Below are positions 17,397-26,477 of a stretch of 58,138 nt of DNA, one piece after another. The notes beneath the pieces are model-generated. The model was not told where the DNA came from. It made no database searches and saw only the letters and a program-made list of their open reading frames with translations. How positions within the stretch are numbered: the first letter of the stretch is position 1; the number at the start of each line of letters is the position of its first letter. Position numbers and translations under genes: made by a program. The stretch covers positions 1 to 58,138 of the forward strand of contig DCQY01000047.1 of NCBI GenBank assembly GCA_002323995.1. Direction: 5' to 3'. This stretch comes from Akkermansiaceae bacterium UBA1506. Its GTDB lineage: Bacteria; Verrucomicrobiota; Verrucomicrobiia; Verrucomicrobiales; DEV007.

Positions 17397-18898
17397 CGAA
17401 ACTCCAGCTCCAGATAATCAAGGTAGCGGGTAATGCGATCATTCCGTCGCGGTAATGGTTTCTCCTCCAGTGCACGACGCATTTTGGAATAGTCATCAAA
17501 CGCTTCGCTGCGCTTCGGTGCCCGCGTTGCCTCAAAGAAGTTCAGATAATCCGACGTTTGAGTCATTGTATTTCGTATCGTGGCTCTTAGCTCAAGTAGA
17601 CTCTTAAACTCCGCGGATAACCCTTCTGTTTTCTCGTTTGCAAGTTTTTCAATCGCGACGCAATAGCGGTCAATGACCTGACGATAAAGCGGAAACCCAG
17701 TTCGCTTCAGCGCCTGAAGTTGCATGAAACAATGGTCCATCTTCTGCAACGCTCCATCCCGCTTGATAAATTCAGGAAACTGCTCAATGGAGCCTTCATA
17801 GCCCGGACCACCCTCAGACGTTGCTTTTGGAATCTTTTTGAATCGATTGAGAAAACCAGACTTTGTCTCAGGCACTGGAGTTACTTCTTCATCCTCCCAC
17901 CTAACCATCAATGCCTGACTGAGCCAATGCTCGGTTTCGTCCCAATCCATGAACTCAAAACTCTGCTGTTGGCCAAAACTCGCCACCTGCAACGCCCACC
18001 ACTTATCGATTCCTTGATCCATTTCGCGAAAGGCCGGAAAGTGCTGACGCAAGAGCGCGGACATGGGCTGAGCGCCGGACAACGGCAGATCGCCAAGTAA
18101 GCTGCGCAGGGCGTGGTCTCCCTCTGGCTGATCAAGCAGGGCCGCCACCATCGCCCCCGCAGAACTGTGGAAGACCATGAAGCTGACTGGATCAAGTGAT
18201 TCCGGATCCTTTAACTGAAACAGTTCCTTCGGTTTCAGCATCTGGCCACTCTGAAGAATTCCCTTGAAATAGGCACTGGGCAGCCCTTCCTCCCGATGCT
18301 CCATAAAAAGGTCGAATCCATAAACGAGCCATTCTGGAGCAGACAAGTCACGCCCTTCAAGTATTGAAGGATCGTTTCCATAAGGCGCCAGCATCAGGTC
18401 ACCGAGCAGGGCACGAATCACAGCGAGCCGGTATGGGCGCTCTTTGAACTCATCATGCAGATGCACCGAAATTTTAGCGACGACTCGGTTATCATCCCGA
18501 AGTTCAAGAGAATTGATGACATCTTTTCCAATGAAGACATCACTGGCTTCACCCCAAAGTTCAATTGCGATGGGAACGGTCCACTTCCCTCTGGTGATGG
18601 GACCATTAGGGCGGATACGATAGACTGAGGATCGAAATGAATCACGAATTTCGTCCGCGAAAGTGCTGAACATCACTTTCGCCAAAGGATCCTGCCCAAA
18701 AGCACGGATCTGATAGGACTCGCCCCACTCTGCGGCGTAAGAGACTTCATCAACCGAAGATCGAGCTGTCTGCTCTCCCTCTGCGGTTCCTTTTTTACTC
18801 GAAGATTCCTGAGCTACAACCAGATGGGCACAGTTGAACCCCATGGCGACAATAGCCATGATTTTAACAGCCTTGTTGAGGAAGGAGAGTCCCCGCAT
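17393..18898 (-). CDS. Exported protein of unknown function, peptidase-like middle region
   Basis: 501 residues from ATG 18898. Residues 1-30 form a signal peptide ending in VVAQ. Residues of about 90-180 resemble the beta-sheet and helix arrangement seen before the active site of gluzincin-type peptidases, and APEWLVYGFDLFMEHREE resembles their conserved W-L-x-E-G-x helix. However, no HExxH zinc motif is present. A later region has a short basic linker (SGFLNRFKKIPKATSEGG) and a helical tail. It could be an inactive peptidase relative or an unrelated scaffold; this is inference. It converges with rarA, with a four-base overlap of the coding ends. Confidence 0.6.
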   Translation of the reverse strand: MRGLSFLNKAVKIMAIVAMGFNCAHLVVAQESSSKKGTAEGEQTARSSVDEVSYAAEWGESYQIRAFGQDPLAKVMFSTFADEIRDSFRSSVYRIRPNGPITRGKWTVPIAIELWGEASDVFIGKDVINSLELRDDNRVVAKISVHLHDEFKERPYRLAVIRALLGDLMLAPYGNDPSILEGRDLSAPEWLVYGFDLFMEHREEGLPSAYFKGILQSGQMLKPKELFQLKDPESLDPVSFMVFHSSAGAMVAALLDQPEGDHALRSLLGDLPLSGAQPMSALLRQHFPAFREMDQGIDKWWALQVASFGQQQSFEFMDWDETEHWLSQALMVRWEDEEVTPVPETKSGFLNRFKKIPKATSEGGPGYEGSIEQFPEFIKRDGALQKMDHCFMQLQALKRTGFPLYRQVIDRYCVAIEKLANEKTEGLSAEFKSLLELRATIRNTMTQTSDYLNFFEATRAPKRSEAFDDYSKMRRALEEKPLPRRNDRITRYLDYLELEFR

Positions 18899-19025
18899 CA
18901 CCCGCTAGCATACCAAAACGAAAACGCTCACGCAACCGCCCTCAGAGTCTCTCTCTCTAAACGCAAAACCGCGCCTTATCTGAAACTCCCCGACCACGGC
19001 TTTGCTGTTTCGATAATGAAATCAA

Positions 19026-19433
19026 CTATCTCACTAGGATGACCTTCGGCTTAGAAGTTTCCCGAAGTGGGAGGCGCAGGATTAGGATTCCATCTTTCTG
19101 GACCGCGGAAATTTTTTCTGGAGCAACTTCAGGCCCGACGTCCAGCTTGAGCTGGTAAAAGATTTCCTCTGGGTAATGACCAAGTGGTTCCCACTCTCTT
19201 GGAACAGAAAGACCCCGAGAAGCTTCAATATTGAGAATCTCATTTTCAATCGACACCCTAACTTGGTCTTTCTTCACGCCAGCCAGAGTTACTGCGACCT
19301 CCCAGGCCTCATCGTCATAATGCGATGTGTAATTTGGACGAATCGTCACAGCGCCACGTTTCCGGGTGGAGACACTCCTAGTTTTGTCGGTATGGTCAAT
19401 ACTGCGGCAATAAAAATCGTTTTCTTTATTCAT
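19026..19433 (-). CDS. Small heat-shock protein, Hsp20 family (second copy)
   Basis: 135 residues. The alpha-crystallin domain runs from about residue 38 (DEAWEVAVTLAGVKKDQVRVSIENEILNIEA) to LILRLPLRE, and the C-terminal tail KPKVILVR carries the I-x-V oligomerisation motif. It binds unfolding proteins without ATP. It lies 29 bases downstream of another Hsp20 gene, so the two are probably cotranscribed. The sequence is divergent from its neighbour, which suggests an old duplication or two subfamilies forming mixed oligomers. No CIRCE operator was found upstream. Confidence 0.9.
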   Translation of the reverse strand: MNKENDFYCRSIDHTDKTRSVSTRKRGAVTIRPNYTSHYDDEAWEVAVTLAGVKKDQVRVSIENEILNIEASRGLSVPREWEPLGHYPEEIFYQLKLDVGPEVAPEKISAVQKDGILILRLPLRETSKPKVILVR

Positions 19434-19462
19434 CGTAATGTTCCTTTCGTTTGGTTTGAGGT

Positions 19463-19879
19463 TTACTGAATTTCAATCCGATAGGGCTTGAGTTCTTCCA
19501 CTTTTCCGAGGGTTAGCTCGAGAATCCCATCTTCGAGTCGCGCGGAGATCGCTTCCGGATCCACTCCTTTGGGCAGACGAAGGGCTCTTTTGAATTTCTC
19601 CACGTTCTGCGACTCGCCCCGAACGCAACTTTTCTCTGCGCTGAGTTGGAGGAGACCCTCATTGACCTCAATTTTAAGATCATTTTTTTTCACGCCCGGA
19701 AGGTCGATGCGGGCGACATAGCTCTCCTTGCTCTCATACCACTCAACACCCCGATTGGGAGCCAATTGGGAGGAATGTGTGGCCGAGCGAAGCAGGGGCG
19801 AGAAAACCCGCCGTCCTGCCAGCAGGTAATTCAAGTCAATGATTGGTGAATTAGAATCAGAGTATCGGATTATTTTCAT
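19463..19879 (-). CDS. Small heat-shock protein, Hsp20 family (first copy)
   Basis: 138 residues. The alpha-crystallin domain begins at GVEWYESKESYVARIDLPGVKK and continues through LKIEVNEGLLQLSAEK to GILELTLGK. The C-terminal PYRIEIQ contains the I-x-I motif. It is the promoter-proximal member of a two-gene hsp20 operon. The upstream gap to 20142 is AT-rich and holds a small palindrome AGATTGAATCT at 19895-19905, of unknown meaning. Confidence 0.92.
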   Translation of the reverse strand: MKIIRYSDSNSPIIDLNYLLAGRRVFSPLLRSATHSSQLAPNRGVEWYESKESYVARIDLPGVKKNDLKIEVNEGLLQLSAEKSCVRGESQNVEKFKRALRLPKGVDPEAISARLEDGILELTLGKVEELKPYRIEIQ

Positions 19880-20141
19880 AGGTTGTGATATTTTAGATTG
19901 AATCTTAATTGTCCGTCTTTTTACCCGCAGTTCTCATGCCATTCTAAAATAGATCGTTTTTAACTATATGTGGTTCAACTGTTTGTGAACTTATTAGGAA
20001 GATTGAATAGTCAACCGAAAGCGCCATTATGACTCACATTAAAAACCGATCGCGCCAATTTAGTGTGTCACTATGGCACTTTTGATGGGTGGATTGACTT
20101 CACCACCCGATTCTGGTTCACTCCCCCTCGCAGTTTCTGCC

Positions 20142-20738
20142 ATGTCCCATACTTTTCTTTTTGATATCGGTAACGTCATTATCGCGTTTGACTTTGGCAT
20201 TGCCGCACGTCGTCTCGCTCCCCACATTGAAATTCCCGCAGACGAAGCTCTAGAGGAGGTAACTCAACTATCGGTACCGCTCGAAGTAGGCGAAATCTCG
20301 ACGGATGAATTTATTGAGTTGGCCTCAGACCGAATTGGCTTTAAAGGCAGTCCGGATTTCTTTCGCAACTCTATTGCAGATATCTTTGAATTGAATGTGC
20401 CGATTGTTCATTTCATCGAAGAGCAAAAGAAGTCAGGCGCCACTCTTCATTTACTGTCGAATACCAACGAAATTCACGTCCCTTTCTTTGAGGCCAACTA
20501 CCCCGTTTTCGACCTTTTTGAGGGACGCGTCTATTCCCACGAAGCGAAGCTCATGAAACCAGATCCGGCAATCTTTGAACACACGATCGCGAAACTGAAA
20601 CTGGAGCCAGAGAAAACGATTTACATCGATGACAAACTTGAAAACTGTGAGGCCGGCAAGGAGGCTGGTCTCATCTCGATTCAATATGATCTCGATGATC
20701 ATGAGTCTTTTCTTGCCGAGGTCACCAAATACCTTTGA
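20142..20738 (+). CDS. HAD-superfamily hydrolase (YihX-like)
   Basis: 198 residues from ATG 20142; an in-frame ATG at 20073 adds 23 residues without family character. The nucleophile motif is FDIGNV (Asp8), followed by a helical cap, motif II LLSNTNE, the conserved lysine in KLMKPDPAIFEH, and motif IV YIDDKLENCEAGKEAGL. The replacement of the second motif I aspartate by glycine (D-I-G-N) is typical of the YihX-type subgroup that dephosphorylates sugar phosphates such as glucose-1-phosphate. The substrate here is not known. Confidence 0.88.
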   Translation: MSHTFLFDIGNVIIAFDFGIAARRLAPHIEIPADEALEEVTQLSVPLEVGEISTDEFIELASDRIGFKGSPDFFRNSIADIFELNVPIVHFIEEQKKSGATLHLLSNTNEIHVPFFEANYPVFDLFEGRVYSHEAKLMKPDPAIFEHTIAKLKLEPEKTIYIDDKLENCEAGKEAGLISIQYDLDDHESFLAEVTKYL

Positions 20739-20865
20739 AATAGCCTAACCTGTTCCATAATGGGATATGCCTTCGCGATGTTCCCCATTTTGACAAGAGT
20801 CCCACTTTACAACAGCTTTTTTCATCCACAGGTCGCATCCCCCTTTTGGTGTAATCAGAATCGTT

Positions 20866-22206
20866 ATGAGTAAAACAAATCCCCCGTCTTCCGCCGAAAG
20901 TTCCCGTCGGGCTTTCTTTAAAACCACAGGCGCAGTAGCCGCTGCCGGAACTGCTATCGGCTTCCCAGCCGTCGCAAAGAGTGCCCCGAATAACCAAAAA
21001 CTAAAAATTGGAGTGATTGGAACGGGAGGTCGCGGAGGAGGCGCCATTCTTAATGCTCTTAAAGCCGACGACAACGTTGAACTCTGGGCCATGGGTGATC
21101 TCTACTACGAAATGGCGGAGAAAAAACTTGGGGCCATTCGCAATCAGCCCGATGCAAAAGAGAAAGTTTCCGATGGAATTGACAGCCGTATCTTCGGTGG
21201 AATCGACAGCTACAAAAAGGTCCTCGATGCAGGCATTGATGTTGCCCTGCTAACAACACCTCCGGGATTTCGCCCCCAGCACTTCCGCGCCGCAGTTGAT
21301 GCCGGCGTCCACGCATTCGTAGAGAAGCCATGCGCCACAGACATGGAGGGGGTAAAAGACTTTCTCGCTACTTCTAAACTCGCAGCAGAAAAAAACCTCT
21401 CGGTCCTCTGTGGGTTTTGTTATCGATACAGCCAGTTAGGTCGCGCTCTTTTCGATCGCATTCACGATGGAGCGATCGGGGACATCAGGAGCGTTCATTC
21501 CTACTACTACGCAGGCCCAGTCAAGCCGATGCCAGAGCCTTCAAGTCGTCCTGACGGCATGAGCGATACCGAGTGGCAAATCAAAAATTGGTATAACTTC
21601 ACTTGGCTTTCCGGCGACGGGATCGTTGAGCAAGGTTGCCATAATGTTGATCGGGTCGGGTGGCTTTTCAACGATACCAACCCAGTGGCCGCGTTCGGCA
21701 GCGGTGGCCGAGTGCGACCCAACAACGAGGGAAATATCTACGACCACTTCAACATTACTTACGAATACGACAACAACGTTAAAGCACACGTAGGTTGGCG
21801 CCAGTATGTGAAGTCATATAACAATGTCAGTGACACCATCATCGGAACTAAGGGTGTTGCAAATTTCGCTCCAGGCAAAGCCAGCATTGAAGGTGAGAAC
21901 CCATGGACCTATCGGAAGCCCCGCATGCCAAAGAGTATGTATGATATCGAGCACGAGGAGTTCTTTGCCGCAATTCGTTCCGGAGAACGCAAAGATGATG
22001 CCGAGTGGATCGGTCATTCTACAGTCATGGCTATTCTTGGTCGGACCGCTTGTTACTCCGGCAAACGAATCACTTGGGATAACATGTGGGATGCCGATCA
22101 AAAACTGGTGCCGAACAACATCAGCATGACGGCTCCACTCGAGATTCGTCCCATGCGAATACCCGGACTCTCAGAAACTCAGGATACCGTCTTTGCCAAC
22201 GTCTAA
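20866..22206 (+). CDS. Tat-exported Gfo/Idh/MocA family oxidoreductase
   Basis: 446 residues. The N-terminus SSRRAFFKTTGAVAAAG carries a twin-arginine signal, so the protein is probably exported folded with its NAD(P) cofactor. The Rossmann motif GVIGTGGRGGG lies near residues 49-59, followed by HAFVEKPCATD with the conserved Glu-Lys-Pro. A C-terminal substrate domain follows (YRYSQLGRALFDRIHDGAIGDI, then NWYNFTWLSGDGIVEQGCHNVD). Such Tat-type members are numerous in PVC bacteria and usually act on sugars or inositols. The substrate cannot be read from the sequence. It is followed by aroD after 91 bases. Confidence 0.9.
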   Translation: MSKTNPPSSAESSRRAFFKTTGAVAAAGTAIGFPAVAKSAPNNQKLKIGVIGTGGRGGGAILNALKADDNVELWAMGDLYYEMAEKKLGAIRNQPDAKEKVSDGIDSRIFGGIDSYKKVLDAGIDVALLTTPPGFRPQHFRAAVDAGVHAFVEKPCATDMEGVKDFLATSKLAAEKNLSVLCGFCYRYSQLGRALFDRIHDGAIGDIRSVHSYYYAGPVKPMPEPSSRPDGMSDTEWQIKNWYNFTWLSGDGIVEQGCHNVDRVGWLFNDTNPVAAFGSGGRVRPNNEGNIYDHFNITYEYDNNVKAHVGWRQYVKSYNNVSDTIIGTKGVANFAPGKASIEGENPWTYRKPRMPKSMYDIEHEEFFAAIRSGERKDDAEWIGHSTVMAILGRTACYSGKRITWDNMWDADQKLVPNNISMTAPLEIRPMRIPGLSETQDTVFANV

Positions 22207-22297
22207 TTTCGTCGTATTATCTTTCGTCACCGGGCTCTTTTTTCCAAACAGAGAAGAGATTTGATTTCCTAACAATTTCAGCGTTTCCTAACCTCGC

Positions 22298-22987
22298 TTG
22301 AATCTTTCACTGACAGAAAAGCCACTTAGCGTCTCTACGATCACGCAGCCCGAGGACCTCGAATTCCTTGCTGCTGGATACGCAGTTCCATCAAATATTC
22401 TCGAATTCCGCCTCGATAACCTTGGCGAACTGGCCGAACAATCGACCAAAGTGATGCGCACTGTTGAGCGCCCAACTCTGCTGACGGTTCGACGACCGGA
22501 CGAAGGAGGCGCCAACGACCTAGATGATGAAGCGCGCGTGGCACTTTATTCGGAACACATGAGTGGAACCGAAATTGTCGATACCGAGATCGCTTCACTG
22601 GAATCCGAGGCATTTGCCGGCTTCGCCACCAGAGTAGAAGACAACACGTCAATCCTTGCTGCTTCCTACCATGACTTCAACAGTTGGCCTGGGATGGACG
22701 TCATCCGGGCCAAGGTAGATCGCGCCTATGAATTAAATGCTGAAATAGCAAAGATAGCCATCGTGATTGAACAGATGTCAGATCTTTTCGATCTCGCGGA
22801 ACTAGTGAGCTATCACCGCAGCGAAGGCCGCCTCATTTCTGCCATGGGGATGGGCCCTCTTGGAAAGCTATCCCGCCTTGTTCTCGCGAAAGCTGGCTCC
22901 TGTCTTAACTATGGCTATCTCAAGACCCCCAATGCGCCGGGCCAATGGTCTGCTGAAGACCTCACTCGCCTGATCTCAGATCTGTGA
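22298..22987 (+). CDS. aroD: 3-dehydroquinate dehydratase, type I
   Basis: Dehydrates 3-dehydroquinate in the shikimate pathway through a Schiff-base lysine. Conserved residues are visible: Glu36 in EFRLD, His125 in ASYHDF, Lys152 in AKIAIV and the arginine in AMGMGPLGKLSRL. At 229 residues it is slightly shorter than the E. coli enzyme. The start is TTG at 22298: an in-frame TAA at 22289 excludes anything further upstream, and no ATG or GTG occurs before the conserved core. No clear ribosome binding site is present. It converges with the HAD gene at 23004. Confidence 0.88.
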   Translation: MNLSLTEKPLSVSTITQPEDLEFLAAGYAVPSNILEFRLDNLGELAEQSTKVMRTVERPTLLTVRRPDEGGANDLDDEARVALYSEHMSGTEIVDTEIASLESEAFAGFATRVEDNTSILAASYHDFNSWPGMDVIRAKVDRAYELNAEIAKIAIVIEQMSDLFDLAELVSYHRSEGRLISAMGMGPLGKLSRLVLAKAGSCLNYGYLKTPNAPGQWSAEDLTRLISDL

Positions 22988-23003
22988 GCCAAGAGATACT
23001 CCC

Positions 23004-23882
23004 TCAGTGACTCGGCGCTGCAACGGTTGCATCCACTAGCTCGCGGCGTCGCGTCTCGACAATACGTGAAGCAATCTCAAGAACAGTCTCCTCAAGAATC
23101 AGTCGCAGATGGCTGCCGGCGCGGTAATCTGCCGGGGCAATATATTTAATGCGACCGGAGACACCAGACAATTGGAAGGCCTTACGGAAACTGGTTCGCG
23201 ATTCATCACCTGGATTGTAGACCGCTATGCTGTGTCCACCAAATCGGTTCATCACCGTGAAACACGGCACATCAGTCGGCCCATCCCCGAGGTATATCAT
23301 ATTAGGGAATGGGATCGGTCGCAGCTCGTCGGGCATGTGGTCGTTCACATCCTCCGACGGGTCCAGCATTCCTTTATTTATCCTAAAAAGGTACTGGGTT
23401 TTCGCCGTATGAGAGATAACACGGCGGGGGAACGAAATTCGACCTGAGCTGTTCTCGGCAAACTCACATCCAAAGATTTCCTTAAAATGTGACCTGAGCT
23501 GGCTTCCATCGATCAATGCCTTAAGTCCACTAGATACAATGTAGTGCTCGATGGATACTCCCATGGCTCGATGTTCGTGGGTGAGGAGAGCTTCCAATTC
23601 CTCAAACATTTCAGGCAGACCCGGGAAAAACCTTAGCCCTTTTCCCAGTTCCTCGAGATCAGCGTTACTTGGCCCATCCATTTCGAGGTAGTCAATCATC
23701 GCCTTCAGGTAGGCGAGCTCATTTTCATAACCGTCATTATCGACCAGATTCTTGCAACGCTTCCAAAATTCGGAAGGATTAATCCCAAAATGAGGGAAGA
23801 GAACCTCGTCCTGCATGTATGTCGGACTGAGAGTTTGATCGTAGTCGTAAACGATTCCAATAGTGTTCTGCGGTGAAGCCAT
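23004..23882 (-). CDS. HAD-superfamily phosphatase
   Basis: 292 residues from ATG 23882; an earlier ATG at 23909 adds nine residues. Motif I is VYDYDQTLS with Asp13 and Asp15, and motif IV is YLGDGPTDVPCF. The cap is long, with a helical insertion (HFGINPSEFWKRCKNLVDNDGYENELAYL) and IEHYIVSSGLKALIDGS as motif II. The order and the DGPTD motif recall phosphoserine phosphatase-like HAD proteins. The substrate is unknown. It is convergent with aroD and follows the epimerase gene on the same strand by 66 bases. Confidence 0.85.
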   Translation of the reverse strand: MASPQNTIGIVYDYDQTLSPTYMQDEVLFPHFGINPSEFWKRCKNLVDNDGYENELAYLKAMIDYLEMDGPSNADLEELGKGLRFFPGLPEMFEELEALLTHEHRAMGVSIEHYIVSSGLKALIDGSQLRSHFKEIFGCEFAENSSGRISFPRRVISHTAKTQYLFRINKGMLDPSEDVNDHMPDELRPIPFPNMIYLGDGPTDVPCFTVMNRFGGHSIAVYNPGDESRTSFRKAFQLSGVSGRIKYIAPADYRAGSHLRLILEETVLEIASRIVETRRRELVDATVAAPSH

Positions 23883-23948
23883 AGTCTTCGATAGTTCGAA
23901 CCCTAACACAAAAGCGGGCCTGTTGCAGCCTCGGATCGAGTTGGGAGG

Positions 23949-24887
23949 TCACGAATCTGAAACCTCATCGCAACCAGATCTGCCTTCAGGAGGCTTCTTG
24001 CCTTCAATATCCCTGAGAGCTCGTTCGAGATCGGGAAAGCGCCACCGGTAGCTTAAGGTATTCATCACCGCCGGCTCCACGCGCTGGCTGTCGAGAAAAA
24101 GACACCCCATACCGCCTGGTAAATGCTTGAGGAAAAGTTGAGGAACAGGAATGACGGCCAGTCGCCTTAAAACGCGTGCGTAGGTTGTTGTGAACTCGGA
24201 ATTTCGAACCGGATTAGGTGCCGCTGCGTTAACTACTCCGTGGAGTCCACATTGCTGGATACACTCCATGAAAATTCCCGCGATGTCATCGATATGTATC
24301 CAGGACATCCACTGAGACCCCGGCCCAAGCCTTCCCCCGATGCCGAGTTTGAAAACAGGGCGAATTTTTTGGAGTAAGCCCTGATCACCGAGGACCAGTC
24401 CAATGCGCGGAACAACCACTCGAACCCCGTGACGCTTCGCTTCGTAAGCAGCGGCTTCCCAGGCGCGGCAGAGTTCAGAAATAAATCCAAAACCGACCTC
24501 TGCTTTTTCGTCGAGCACTTCATCCGCTCGGTTACCATAAAACCCAATCCCTGAAGCCGAAACCAGCACCTTGGGACGCTCCTCCTCAGGCGTTCGAGCC
24601 AGCGCTTCAACAAGATCAGTCGTTAAATCAACACGGCTATCGCGAACCCGCCGCAACTTATCTTTTGTCCACAAGCCCACAATCGGCTCTCCGGCGAGAT
24701 GAATGATGGCATCGAGGCCGGATACGTCGAGTGACTCAGTATCCGCAAACGATCGAACCTCATCAGCCCCGTCGATGACGGCATTCTTAGATCGACTGTA
24801 GGCTATGACTTTCCAGTGACGGGACTTCGCTTCCGCAATGACAGCCGTTCCGAGGAATCCGCGCGCCCCTGTGATGCCAATTTTCAT
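23949..24887 (-). CDS. TIGR01777 family NAD-dependent epimerase-like protein
   Basis: 312 residues. A Rossmann start GITGARGFLG (residues 4-13), DAIIHLAGEPI and SASGIGFYG match the extended SDR group that includes E. coli YfcH. The C-terminal DUF1731-type segment is visible as FLDSQRVEPAVMN, then YRWRFPDLERALRDI. The biochemical role of this family is not settled; related proteins affect cell division or act as nucleotide-sugar epimerases. An acidic, Cys-containing tail (EGRSGCDEVSDS) extends beyond the family's usual end. Confidence 0.88.
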   Translation of the reverse strand: MKIGITGARGFLGTAVIAEAKSRHWKVIAYSRSKNAVIDGADEVRSFADTESLDVSGLDAIIHLAGEPIVGLWTKDKLRRVRDSRVDLTTDLVEALARTPEEERPKVLVSASGIGFYGNRADEVLDEKAEVGFGFISELCRAWEAAAYEAKRHGVRVVVPRIGLVLGDQGLLQKIRPVFKLGIGGRLGPGSQWMSWIHIDDIAGIFMECIQQCGLHGVVNAAAPNPVRNSEFTTTYARVLRRLAVIPVPQLFLKHLPGGMGCLFLDSQRVEPAVMNTLSYRWRFPDLERALRDIEGKKPPEGRSGCDEVSDS

Positions 24888-24999
24888 TCAATACGCGCCT
24901 CCATATCGTGTAAAATGGGAAGTTAGGGCCGGAAGAAGCCCCTGCCAAACGTTATCGCACAGAGCGATGGAAACCTAACCGGTTGACTCGAGCCGTTAA

Positions 25000-25764
25000 T
25001 CACGCCTTTGCGTCGGCCTTTTGCTCGTCGAGAATGTTGACAAACTCCCTCGACCATTCGCGTAGCCGGGTCATGCCTTGCACTGGAATGGGAGAAACTC
25101 CCGGCTCCATCAGAATTAACTCAGCAAATCCAGTTACAGAACCGATCAGGTTCCGAAAATCGTGACGGAGTTCATGGTCGTGCAGGCAAAACTCCTCAAC
25201 CCGATCCAACCTCTTACGGATGGCGATTCCAGCACTCTCTATGTAGCCAAACAGTTCGGGGCCGTCTTCTCCATACTCTTCAAGGTAGGTTTTTAGGCTA
25301 ACTGTCATGTTGATGATTTCGCGAGCGAGTTCGCGAAGACGATTGAGCGAAGGATCACGACCAACCTCGATAGCTTCGCGTTCTTCCTCAAGACCATTCT
25401 CCTCTTCCACACGGCATTCCAGCGCTGAGAGAACCGATTGGGTCCCTTCATGAGTGGGAAAAACCGAGCAAAAGCCAGCAGCATTGGCCTTTTCAAGCAC
25501 CGGCGCATGCCTCGTTGATGAAAGCCCAAAGAAGGGAATGTTGGCGAGGGTACCGATTCCTTTTACGGCCTGAACCGCGCTCCATAGACCATGCTCTGCG
25601 AGATCAAGATCAATGACAATAATGTCGGGTGCGTGCTGACGACAGAACTCGACCATCTGCAGGGGGTTCCAAACAACGGCGGTCTGATACCCACGTTGGC
25701 CCAATGCCTCTTGAAATCGCTCTCCCGTCGTTCGCTCAACGGCTACAATCAAAACCCGGCTCAT
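25000..25764 (-). CDS. Degenerate receiver plus histidine-kinase dimerisation segment, no ATPase domain
   Basis: 254 residues. Residues 1-120 have the alternating fold of a receiver domain (SRVLIVAVE, IIVIDLDLAEHG with Asp52, PFFGLSS), but the acidic pair after strand 1 is replaced by V-E-R-T, and the conserved lysine is not found. A helical bundle follows (about 140-220) containing LRHDFRNLIGSVTGFAELI. That segment closely resembles the H box of HisKA-type kinases, with His201. No ATPase domain is encoded before the stop. It may be a phosphotransfer or scaffold protein serving a kinase elsewhere. Both interpretations are inference. Confidence 0.7.
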   Translation of the reverse strand: MSRVLIVAVERTTGERFQEALGQRGYQTAVVWNPLQMVEFCRQHAPDIIVIDLDLAEHGLWSAVQAVKGIGTLANIPFFGLSSTRHAPVLEKANAAGFCSVFPTHEGTQSVLSALECRVEEENGLEEEREAIEVGRDPSLNRLRELAREIINMTVSLKTYLEEYGEDGPELFGYIESAGIAIRKRLDRVEEFCLHDHELRHDFRNLIGSVTGFAELILMEPGVSPIPVQGMTRLREWSREFVNILDEQKADAKA

Positions 25765-25992
25765 CTGAAATATTACAAAATTGCACTGAATTAACAGTAA
25801 ATAATCGAATTTCCATAAATTTACAGTTTATTGATTTTTTTCCAACTAATTTTTAAAAATTTCTATAATTTTTTAAAGTGAAGATGGTCTGGTGAACCCC
25901 ATTGCACGACTCGATTCGTATTCTACCATTAAGGAGGGCTACCGTTCAGGCGGAAATTCCCTGATCGACTCAGCCCCTCTCTCTCTAACCTT

Positions 25993-26454
25993 ATGAAAAA
26001 GTTCCTCTCTGTCCTTGTTGTTACAATCCTCGCCCTGACCTCACTGACTGCCGTCGCCGATGAAGTTGCTGAAGTTAAAATCACCGCCGATAAAGTTCAG
26101 TTCATTTTTGACGTGAAAGAATTTACCGTAAACGCCGGACAGCAAGTGAAAATCACGTTAGTAAATCCCGAAGACAGCGTGACCCGACAGCCTCACAACA
26201 TCCTTTTCGTGAAGCCTGGAACGAAGGACACTGTTGGTATGGCCGCGAATGCAGGGTTAACTGATCCCGAATTTCTTACCACCAAACAAGCAGTCCCAGA
26301 TTCAGATGATGTGCTCTTTTCCTCAAAACTTGTGCAACCTGGGGGCGAAGAGGTTCTGGAGTTTACCGCCCCAGACGAGCCGGGCGACTACCCCTTCCTA
26401 TGCACCTATCCCGGCCACTGGGCCATCATGAACGGAGTCATGAAAGTCGAGTAG
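25993..26454 (+). CDS. Azurin-like periplasmic copper protein
   Basis: 153 residues with a signal peptide at residues 1-22 (ending AVAD). The cupredoxin copper ligands are His68 (QPHNILF), Cys137, His142 and Met146 in FLCTYPGHWAIM. Spacing Cys+5 His and His+4 Met is exactly that of azurin, so a type 1 copper centre for single-electron transfer in the periplasm is well supported. The AT-rich 230 bases upstream probably carry the promoter. The gene is monocistronic and ends in its own terminator. Its redox partners are not in the window unless the cytochrome of the sulfatase fusion is one, which is speculation. Confidence 0.93.
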   Translation: MKKFLSVLVVTILALTSLTAVADEVAEVKITADKVQFIFDVKEFTVNAGQQVKITLVNPEDSVTRQPHNILFVKPGTKDTVGMAANAGLTDPEFLTTKQAVPDSDDVLFSSKLVQPGGEEVLEFTAPDEPGDYPFLCTYPGHWAIMNGVMKVE

Positions 26455-26477
26455 TCCCCTTTTTTATCTTCCCAAGA

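Noticed and set aside
19880..20141. CIRCE operator upstream of the hsp20 pair
   Set aside because: The TTAGCACTC-N9-GAGTGCTAA pattern is absent; only an 11-base palindrome is present.
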